Assembly (NCBI GenBank): GCA_014523515.1
Contig: JAATVJ010000217.1
Location: 1 to 10,542 of the forward strand
Direction of reading: 5' to 3'
Origin: Nitrososphaerales archaeon TH1177
GTDB lineage: Archaea > Thermoproteota > Nitrososphaeria > Nitrososphaerales > Nitrososphaeraceae
DNA length: 10,542 bases
The notes beneath the pieces were generated by a model, which saw only the letters and a list, made by a program, of their open reading frames with translations, was not told the origin of the DNA and did no database searches. Of this stretch, positions 6,409-10,542 are shown in pieces; the first letter of the stretch is position 1; each line of letters starts with the position of its first letter. The position numbers and the translations under genes were made by a program.

Positions 6409-6418
6409 ATAATTCGTA

Positions 6419-6826
6419 TTGGTTAGGGAATTTAAATTTAGAGGTTATAATCAAGATCAATTAAAATCGATATCAATAGAGTCACTCTTACCATTATTGA
6501 ATGCAAGACAAAGAAGATCTTTGAATAAAAGAGTTGGAAAATATATGAATGATCAGAAACGAAAGTTAAGAGAAGAGATTAAACTTGCACGTGATGGCAA
6601 GTTAAAAAATAAATTAAAAACACATGTTCGGGATATGATTATTTTGCCTGATATGATAGGTCTGTCAATTAGTGTACATAATGGTAAAGAATTTTTTGAT
6701 GTTACTATTAAGCCTGAAATGGTAGGACATTATTTAGGAGAATATGCTATTACAAATAGAAGAGTACAACATGGTTCACCAGGAGTTGGATCATCTAGAT
6801 CCAGTTTGTATGTTCCTTTAAAGTGA
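6419..6826 (+). CDS. rps19: Small-subunit ribosomal protein S19 (uS19)
   Basis: S19 sits in the head of the small subunit near the decoding site. This 135-residue protein is archaeal/eukaryotic-type (eukaryotic S15). The N-terminus VREFKFRGY (2-10) is followed by a basic helical region with LLNARQRRSLNKR (26-38). The conserved core is THVRDMIILPDMIG (68-81) and HNGKEFFDVTIKPEMVGHYL (87-106), then GEYAITNRR (107-115) and a glycine/serine-rich C-terminus. It starts at TTG, fixed by an upstream in-frame stop and a GAGGT site, the only TTG start within the ribosomal cluster. It follows rpl23 after 61 nt instead of following rpl2 as in the usual archaeal order. The TGA stop lies within a GTGAT site that precedes rpl22. 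Confidence 0.96.
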   Translation: MVREFKFRGYNQDQLKSISIESLLPLLNARQRRSLNKRVGKYMNDQKRKLREEIKLARDGKLKNKLKTHVRDMIILPDMIGLSISVHNGKEFFDVTIKPEMVGHYLGEYAITNRRVQHGSPGVGSSRSSLYVPLK

Positions 6827-6833
6827 TTGAGTT

Positions 6834-7310
6834 ATGCCAAATTATTCTTATGCATATAAAAATTTTGATAAAAGTAGACAAGTAAGATCTGCTATTAGAG
6901 AAAAGGATATTTCTCCTAAACATGCTCGTGAAATTTCCTTAGCAATTAAGACTCTTTCTATTGAGAAAGCAAGAGATTATCTTGAATCAGTTTTACGAAA
7001 AGAAAAAGCGGTTCCATTTAGAAGGTATAATAATGAAGTTGGCCATCGCTCTAATATTCGTGATGGATTTAGTGCAGGCCGATTTCCATCAAAAGCAACA
7101 CATGAATTTCTAAAACTTTTGGATAATCTAGAAAGCAATGCAGAATACAAAGGTATGGATCTTGACAGATTAAAGATAATAAATATTGTTGTTCATAAAG
7201 GTACTCGCTTAAAGAGATTTACTCCCCGTGCTATGGGAAGAGCAAGCCCAAAGTTTGATACTCTTGTACATGTTGAAATGGTCGCACAAGAAGGGGCAAC
7301 ATCAGAATGA
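6834..7310 (+). CDS. rpl22: Large-subunit ribosomal protein L22 (uL22)
   Basis: L22 binds several 23S rRNA domains and contributes a beta hairpin to the exit tunnel. The 158 residues are archaeal-type (eukaryotic L17). The N-terminus is YSYAYKNFDKSRQVRSAIRE (4-23), then the helical block SPKHAREISLAIKTLSIEKA (27-46), with RFPSKATHEFLKLLDNLESN (83-102). The tunnel hairpin region is HKGTRLKRFTPRAMGRASP (121-139). A GTGAT Shine-Dalgarno site at 6823-6827 overlaps the rps19 stop, 6 nt before the ATG. The gene overlaps rps3 by 4 nt (ATGA), which suggests coupled translation. Confidence 0.96.
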   Translation: MPNYSYAYKNFDKSRQVRSAIREKDISPKHAREISLAIKTLSIEKARDYLESVLRKEKAVPFRRYNNEVGHRSNIRDGFSAGRFPSKATHEFLKLLDNLESNAEYKGMDLDRLKIINIVVHKGTRLKRFTPRAMGRASPKFDTLVHVEMVAQEGATSE

Positions 7311-8116
7311 ATGCAGCAAAAAATGTAATGTCTAATAATTATAAAAATATGGAACTAGATGAATATCTAAAACAGGCATTGAGAGAAACAGGATATGGTG
7401 GAGTCGATATACAAAAAACACCTATTGGAACTAGAATAACATTATATGTAACTCGTCCTGGATTAGTAATAGGAAGAAAAGGCTCAGGCATAAAAGATCT
7501 TACATCTAAGTTAGAGCAAAAATTTGGTCTAAACAATCCTCAGGTTTCTGTGATGGAAATTGAAGTTCCAGAATTAAATCCCAAAATTATGGCTAATAGA
7601 ATAGCTCAACTCGTAGAGAGAGGAACAGCATTTAGAAGAGCTGCAATGTGGACAATAAATACAGTAATGGGAGCTGGGGCAATGGGTGTTGAAGTTACTA
7701 TAGCAGGAAAATTAAGAAGTGAAAGAGCCCACTATGAAAAACATTCTGTAGGAGTTATTCCTAAAAGTGGAAATGCGGCAGATAAAATAGTCAAAGTAGG
7801 CATAACTGACGTGTTAACTAAAATGGGTTTAATGGGTATCCAGTTACGAATTGCTTTAAAGAATGAAATGCCGAGTGAATTTGAACTTATAGAACCAACA
7901 ACTGAAACTAATTCTAATACTGTTATGCAATCAGATCAAAATGCTGAACAGGAAATTGATCAAAATACTCCAGAGGAGGTTTCGACTCAAAAAACTAATG
8001 TAGAAAAAAATATTCAAAATCTAAAAAAACCTTATCTTAAACAAAACCCTAAAACAAAAGATATAAAAGATAAAATGGTAAAAGAAAGTATCCCAAAGGA
8101 AAAAGAGAAGGTGTAA
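7307..8116 (+). CDS. rps3: Small-subunit ribosomal protein S3 (uS3) with low-complexity C-terminal tail
   Basis: S3 lies at the mRNA entry channel of the small subunit. The N-terminal KH type-2 domain (about 15-92) carries ETGYGGVDIQKTPIGTRITL (27-46) and the GxxG RNA-binding loop VIGRKGSGIK (54-63; G56 and G59). The C-terminal S3 domain has ERGTAFRRAAMWTI (104-117), GAMGVEVTIAGKLRSERAH (124-142) and GITDVLTKMGLMGIQLRI (165-182). The recognisable fold ends near 196. A tail of about 73 residues follows, first Asn/Gln/Glu-rich and acidic, then strongly lysine-rich; archaeal S3 tails vary, but this is a sizeable one. The ATG overlaps the rpl22 stop by 4 nt; GAAGGGG (7290-7296) is a weak Shine-Dalgarno candidate. 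The next internal ATG choices would remove only a few residues. Confidence 0.96.
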   Translation: MNAAKNVMSNNYKNMELDEYLKQALRETGYGGVDIQKTPIGTRITLYVTRPGLVIGRKGSGIKDLTSKLEQKFGLNNPQVSVMEIEVPELNPKIMANRIAQLVERGTAFRRAAMWTINTVMGAGAMGVEVTIAGKLRSERAHYEKHSVGVIPKSGNAADKIVKVGITDVLTKMGLMGIQLRIALKNEMPSEFELIEPTTETNSNTVMQSDQNAEQEIDQNTPEEVSTQKTNVEKNIQNLKKPYLKQNPKTKDIKDKMVKESIPKEKEKV

Positions 8117-8127
8117 AGGAATAGTAA

Positions 8128-8340
8128 ATGAGTAGAATAAAATTATCAACTCTTAGAGAAATGAATAATCATGATCTGGAGGATAAATTATTAGAATTGA
8201 AGGCCGATCTATCTAAATTACGATCAGAAGGAGCTAAAGGTACATTGAAAAAAGAAAGTTCTAGTATACGATGGGTAAGAAGAGACATTGCTAGAATTCT
8301 TACTCTAATCAATGAGAGACAAATAGAAAAAAAGGTTTAG
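8128..8340 (+). CDS. rpl29: Large-subunit ribosomal protein L29 (uL29)
   Basis: L29 is a small helical protein at the tunnel exit next to L23. The 70-residue length and two-helix pattern are standard: KLSTLREMNNHDLEDKLLEL (5-24), a basic linker with SEGAKGTLKKESSSI (33-47), then RWVRRDIARILTLINERQ (48-65). AAGGA at 8116-8120, overlapping the rps3 stop, lies 7 nt before the ATG. The aIF1/SUI1 gene that often follows rpl29 in archaea is not present; rnp1 begins 8 nt after the stop. Confidence 0.93.
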   Translation: MSRIKLSTLREMNNHDLEDKLLELKADLSKLRSEGAKGTLKKESSSIRWVRRDIARILTLINERQIEKKV

Positions 8341-8347
8341 AAAAGAA

Positions 8348-8620
8348 ATGCGATCTGCCGAAAATATATTATATCATGAGTTAATTGGATTAAAAATAAA
8401 AATATGTCAGTGTTCACAATCTGATTTTATAAATGTAGTAGGTCAAATTATTTTTGAAACAAAAAATATGCTCATTATAAAAATATTCGATAAAATTAAG
8501 AAAATTGCAAAAAATATAATTTATAAATGCATTATTTATCTTCAAACAAAGGCTTGCTTTACAAGTGGTAATCAATTGATAGGTAGACCAGAAGATAGAA
8601 TTTTAAAGATAAGGAGATGA
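8348..8620 (+). CDS. rnp1: RNase P protein component 1 (Pop4/Rpp29 homologue)
   Basis: Rnp1 binds the RNase P RNA and, paired with Rpp21, stimulates maturation of tRNA 5' ends. The 90-residue protein has the family pattern: a short N-terminal helix with HELIGLKIKI (10-19), the strand VGQIIFETKNMLII (31-44), a central divergent Lys/Ile-rich part (45-66), and the signature GRPEDRI at 79-85 near the C-terminus. The segment 45-70 is less typical than the ends. Position between rpl29 and rps17 is the classic archaeal one and supports the call. AAAGGT (8331-8336), inside rpl29, is a possible though distant Shine-Dalgarno site. An RNA-binding protein encoded with ribosomal proteins links tRNA processing to ribosome production. 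Confidence 0.9.
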   Translation: MRSAENILYHELIGLKIKICQCSQSDFINVVGQIIFETKNMLIIKIFDKIKKIAKNIIYKCIIYLQTKACFTSGNQLIGRPEDRILKIRR

Positions 8621-8621
8621 T
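8613..8621 (+). promoter_or_regulatory. Strong Shine-Dalgarno site of rps17
   Basis: GGAGATGAT at 8613-8621 differs by one base from GGAGGTGAT, the complement of the archaeal 16S rRNA tail. It overlaps the rnp1 stop codon and lies 7 nt before the ATG at 8629, deciding that start over the out-of-frame ATG at 8622. Confidence 0.8.
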
Positions 8622-8628
8622 ATGATAT

Positions 8629-8964
8629 ATGGTTAGAAATATAGGTCTTATAGTTTCATTACCAAAAAAATCTTGTGAAGATAAACTGTGTCCTTTCCAT
8701 GGAAGCTTATCAATACGAGGAAGGTTATACGTAGGAACAGTAGAGAGTAATAAATCTTCAAAAATGATTGTTGTTTCGAGAGAATATAATAGATTAGTTA
8801 AAAAATATAAAAGATATGAAAGAAGCAAATCCAAAGTTCATGCATTTCTTCCACATTGCATTGTTGTTAATGAAGGACAAAAAGTAAAAATAGCTGAATG
8901 TAGACCGATATCAAAAACAATATCTTTTGTTGTAGTAGAAGGAGACAATAAAAATGGCATCTAA
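8629..8964 (+). CDS. rps17: Small-subunit ribosomal protein S17 (uS17)
   Basis: S17 binds 16S rRNA early in small-subunit assembly. The 111-residue archaeal form (eukaryotic S11 type) shows the block CEDKLCPFHGSLSIRG (16-31), then an OB-fold beta strand GTVESNKSSKMIVVSREY (36-53). KRYERSKSKVHAFLPHCI (61-78) and EGQKVKIAECRPISKT (82-97) follow, ending in SFVVVE (99-104). It has a near-consensus Shine-Dalgarno site and overlaps rpl14 by 11 nt, so its last three codons and stop lie within rpl14. Confidence 0.96.
   Translation: MVRNIGLIVSLPKKSCEDKLCPFHGSLSIRGRLYVGTVESNKSSKMIVVSREYNRLVKKYKRYERSKSKVHAFLPHCIVVNEGQKVKIAECRPISKTISFVVVEGDNKNGI
8939..8944 (+). promoter_or_regulatory. Shine-Dalgarno site of rpl14
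   Basis: AAGGAG at 8939-8944, inside the 3' end of rps17, lies 9 nt before the rpl14 ATG and supports the start that overlaps rps17 by 11 nt. Confidence 0.7.
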
Positions 8965-9388
8965 GTCGAGAGCAGTTTCTGCCAAAGGAGCATCTGAATT
9001 TCGTCCATATATTACAAGAGCATTGCCTGTTACTGCAGAACTTGTATGTGCTGACAATACAGGTGCGAAAATTCTAAGAATTGCTCAAGTTACAAAATAC
9101 AAAGGTCGCCATTCAAGAATGCCTTCTGCTGCAGTAGGAGATCTTGTAAGTGTCACTGTTAAAAAAGGTCCTGCTCAACTAAGAAAACAAATCTTTGGTG
9201 CCGTAATAGTAAGGCAAAAATATCCCATAAGAAGATTAAGTGGTCTTCGAGTCACATTTGAAGATAATGCTGCCGTTTTAGTCACTCCAGAAGGTGAAAT
9301 TAAAGGAACTGATATAAAAGGACCTGTTGCTGCTGAAGCAGCCGAAAAATGGCCAAGGATTGCAAATCTGGCGCCATTAATAGTTTAA
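8954..9388 (+). CDS. rpl14: Large-subunit ribosomal protein L14 (uL14)
   Basis: L14 sits on the subunit interface and contacts the small subunit. The 144 residues hold the archaeal N-terminal extension (1-25), the signature CADNTGAKILRIAQV (32-46), GDLVSVTVKKGPAQLRKQ (62-79), AVIVRQKYPIRRLSG (83-97), FEDNAAVLVTPEGEIKGTDI (102-121) and GPVAAEAAEKWPRIANLA (123-140). Every conserved block is present and nothing is unusual. It starts inside rps17 with a clear AAGGAG site and is followed by rpl24 after 23 nt. Confidence 0.97.
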   Translation: MASKSRAVSAKGASEFRPYITRALPVTAELVCADNTGAKILRIAQVTKYKGRHSRMPSAAVGDLVSVTVKKGPAQLRKQIFGAVIVRQKYPIRRLSGLRVTFEDNAAVLVTPEGEIKGTDIKGPVAAEAAEKWPRIANLAPLIV

Positions 9389-9400
9389 AAATATGAATAT

Positions 9401-9406
9401 GGTGAT
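9401..9406 (+). promoter_or_regulatory. Shine-Dalgarno site of rpl24
   Basis: GGTGAT at 9401-9406 lies 5 nt before the rpl24 ATG at 9412 and matches the complement of the 16S rRNA tail, deciding this start over downstream ATGs (such as 9430). Confidence 0.7.
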
Positions 9407-9411
9407 TAGAG

Positions 9412-9903
9412 ATGGTAAATAAAAATATTATGATTAATAATATAAAAAAACATAAAATTGATAAAAATATTTGTTCACCTCTTGCAGATAATTTAAGGAA
9501 TGAATACCATAAGAGAAATGCGCGTGTAATTAAGGGAGATACTGTCAAGGTACTACGAGGAGAATATAAAAATGTCGAAGGCAAAGTAGAGAAAGTTAAA
9601 ACTGGTAGATCTGCGCTTTTTATTGAGGGTATTCAAAGGGAAGCTTCTAAAGGAGGCAAAGTGAAAGTTCAGATACATTCTTCTAATGTTATGATTACAT
9701 CATTGAACTTACAGGATAAACAAAGAGGAAATGTAATTCGAAAAATAAAATCTTCACCAGATGAAAAAAAAGAAGTTAAAACAAAACCAACTTCAACTAA
9801 AACAAAGATAAGACGTAATTTGAAGATTAAAAATGTTCGACATACAAAACTAACACAAATAGCTGGCTCGAAACGTAGTCAAGATAATAAAGGGGATAAA
9901 TAA
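9412..9903 (+). CDS. rpl24: Large-subunit ribosomal protein L24 (uL24) with lysine-rich C-terminal tail
   Basis: L24 starts large-subunit assembly on 23S rRNA. The 163-residue archaeal form (eukaryotic L26 type) has a basic N-terminal part with SPLADNLRNEYHKRNARVI (22-40), the KOW domain KGDTVKVLRGEYKNVEGKVE (41-60), then ALFIEGIQREASKGGKVKV (68-86) and the strand HSSNVMITSLNLQDKQR (89-105). From about 107 the chain is a Lys/Thr/Ser-rich, probably disordered tail (to 163) with many basic residues; archaeal L24 proteins are mostly shorter. The start is supported by a GGTGAT site. The TAA stop is followed by 60 nt before rps4e. Confidence 0.93.
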   Translation: MVNKNIMINNIKKHKIDKNICSPLADNLRNEYHKRNARVIKGDTVKVLRGEYKNVEGKVEKVKTGRSALFIEGIQREASKGGKVKVQIHSSNVMITSLNLQDKQRGNVIRKIKSSPDEKKEVKTKPTSTKTKIRRNLKIKNVRHTKLTQIAGSKRSQDNKGDK

Positions 9904-9931
9904 TCATCATGCTGTTAGAAATTAAAATGTG

Positions 9932-9940
9932 TTTAAAATT
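9932..9940 (+). promoter_or_regulatory. Possible internal TATA box before rps4e
   Basis: TTTAAAATT at 9932-9940 is centred about 28 nt before the rps4e ATG, in the longest gap of the operon's right half apart from that before rps19. It could provide an internal promoter, but A/T-rich background makes this weak. A GGAG (9947-9950) lies 13 nt before the ATG and could be a distant Shine-Dalgarno site instead. Confidence 0.2.
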
Positions 9941-9963
9941 GCAAATGGAGACTGAGTAAAAAA

Positions 9964-10542
9964 ATGACAAAAAAAGGAGGAAGAACAATAGTAAAAAGAC
10001 AATTAGCTCCAACTTTCTGGGATATAAACAGAAAAGAAGGGCGCTTTATTCCAAGGATTCATCCTAGCACACATTCACAAAAATATGCTTATCCACTTGG
10101 TACCATTTTACGTGATGTATTAAAAGTAGCAAAAACTATGCATGAAGCCAAAAAAATTGTCTATGAAGGTAAAGTCAAAGTAGATAATGTAATCAGATAT
10201 AATGTTAACTTTGCAGTAGGATTGATGGATACTATTGAGCTAATTCCTTCACAACAATTTTATCGATTCGTTCCTAAGAATTCACTTTTATTATATCCAA
10301 TAGAAATACCTGAAGATGAAAAGGTAATAAAACTTGTAAAAATAAAAAGAAAAAATATTGTTAAAGGAAATAAAATACAATATAGTTTCCATGACGGTAA
10401 AACCGTTCTTTCCGATAATATTTATTCTGTTGGTGATTCCTGTCTTGTTAAATTACCAGAAATAGAAACTATTCAACATCTAAAACTAGAAACAGATTGT
10501 CTTGCAATATTAACGAGAGGAGACAATGCTGGAAAAATAGGA
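9964..10542 (+). CDS. rps4e: Small-subunit ribosomal protein S4e (eS4), 3'-truncated by window edge
   Basis: S4e is found in archaea and eukaryotes only and binds 16S rRNA. The open frame gives 193 residues with no stop. The N-terminus has the family block VKRQLAPTFWDINRKEGRFI (10-29), an S4-like RNA-binding domain at about 44-92 (LGTILRDVLKVAKTMHEA at 45-62, GKVKVDNVIRYNV at 69-81, GLMDTIEL at 86-93), FYRFVPKNSLLLYPIE (99-114) and the KOW-type LTRGDNAGKIG (183-193) at the window's end. Archaeal S4e is about 235-245 residues, so roughly 45-50 are missing off the edge. ATG at 9964 is the only start giving the full N-terminus. It follows rpl24, as is usual in archaea; rpl5 would be expected next. 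Confidence 0.95.
   Translation, partial: MTKKGGRTIVKRQLAPTFWDINRKEGRFIPRIHPSTHSQKYAYPLGTILRDVLKVAKTMHEAKKIVYEGKVKVDNVIRYNVNFAVGLMDTIELIPSQQFYRFVPKNSLLLYPIEIPEDEKVIKLVKIKRKNIVKGNKIQYSFHDGKTVLSDNIYSVGDSCLVKLPEIETIQHLKLETDCLAILTRGDNAGKIG

Noticed and set aside
6358..6418. Residual rpl2 fragment
   Set aside because: All three plus-strand frames of the gap are short and contain no L2-like motif.
8559..8834. A 91-codon minus-strand frame across the rnp1 end and rps17
   Set aside because: It lies antisense to two clearly conserved genes, its translation resembles no family, and leucine/isoleucine-rich antisense frames are expected in A/T-rich genes.
9300..9584. A 94-codon minus-strand frame over rpl14/rpl24
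   Set aside because: Antisense to conserved ribosomal genes with no supporting start signal or recognisable product.
9974..9980. AAGGAGG as a Shine-Dalgarno site within rps4e
   Set aside because: It is simply the Lys-Gly-Gly codons near the N-terminus; no start codon follows at a suitable distance without deleting conserved sequence.
9827..10012. A minus-strand frame spanning the rpl24 end and rps4e start
   Set aside because: Leucine/phenylalanine-rich product that mirrors the Lys/Glu-rich sense genes, with no start signal.
1..10542. Mobile elements, CRISPR arrays, tRNA/rRNA genes, long repeats
   Set aside because: Reading through both strands I saw no transposase-like protein, regularly spaced repeats, tRNA-like cloverleaf or rRNA stretch; all long stretches are explained by housekeeping genes.

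Overview
The window is AT-rich (roughly 30% G+C by eye, not counted) and archaeal. Its proteasome alpha subunit, DUF371 protein, RNase P protein Rnp1/Pop4 embedded in a ribosomal-protein cluster, S4e, archaeal-type S17/S19/L22, and TATA-box-like elements about 27-33 nt upstream of start codons all point that way. The protein sequences look most like Nitrososphaerota (Thaumarchaeota), but that lineage call rests on recognition without any database search.

Layout. 1-354 (minus) is the N-terminal part of an ABC-2 type transporter permease leaving the window on the left. A 61-bp AT-rich divergent spacer separates it from purC (416-1285, plus), a purine-synthesis gene. purC converges on a DUF371 gene of unknown function (1310-1735, minus) across a 24-bp gap. 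A 63-bp divergent spacer with a palindromic TATA-like element at its exact centre separates DUF371 from psmA (1799-2545). Next come a cytosolic thioredoxin-fold protein with a CPGC motif (2585-3247) and a SPOUT-class RNA methyltransferase (3244-4161), joined by a 4-nt overlap.

From 4212 to the right edge lies the conserved ribosomal-protein superoperon: rpl3, rpl4, rpl23, rps19, rpl22, rps3, rpl29, rnp1, rps17, rpl14, rpl24 and a 3'-truncated rps4e, all on the plus strand, tightly packed and often overlapping. The usual archaeal rpl2 (between rpl23 and rps19) and the SUI1/aIF1 gene often found between rpl29 and rnp1 are absent at those positions. The genes serve ribosome assembly, with tRNA processing (Rnp1) and probably rRNA modification (the SPOUT enzyme) alongside.

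Translation signals fall into two groups. Genes that seem to be first in a transcript have a TATA-like box close to the start codon and no Shine-Dalgarno sequence, and purC, psmA and the redoxin start at TTG. Most internal operon genes have ATG and GGAG, GAGGT or GGTGAT-type sites. I saw no tRNA, rRNA, CRISPR, insertion sequence or other mobile element. Nothing looks like a wholly new system; the points worth checking are the missing rpl2, the redoxin-SPOUT pair next to the ribosomal operon, symmetric divergent promoters, low-complexity extensions on several ribosomal proteins, and the DUF371 protein.
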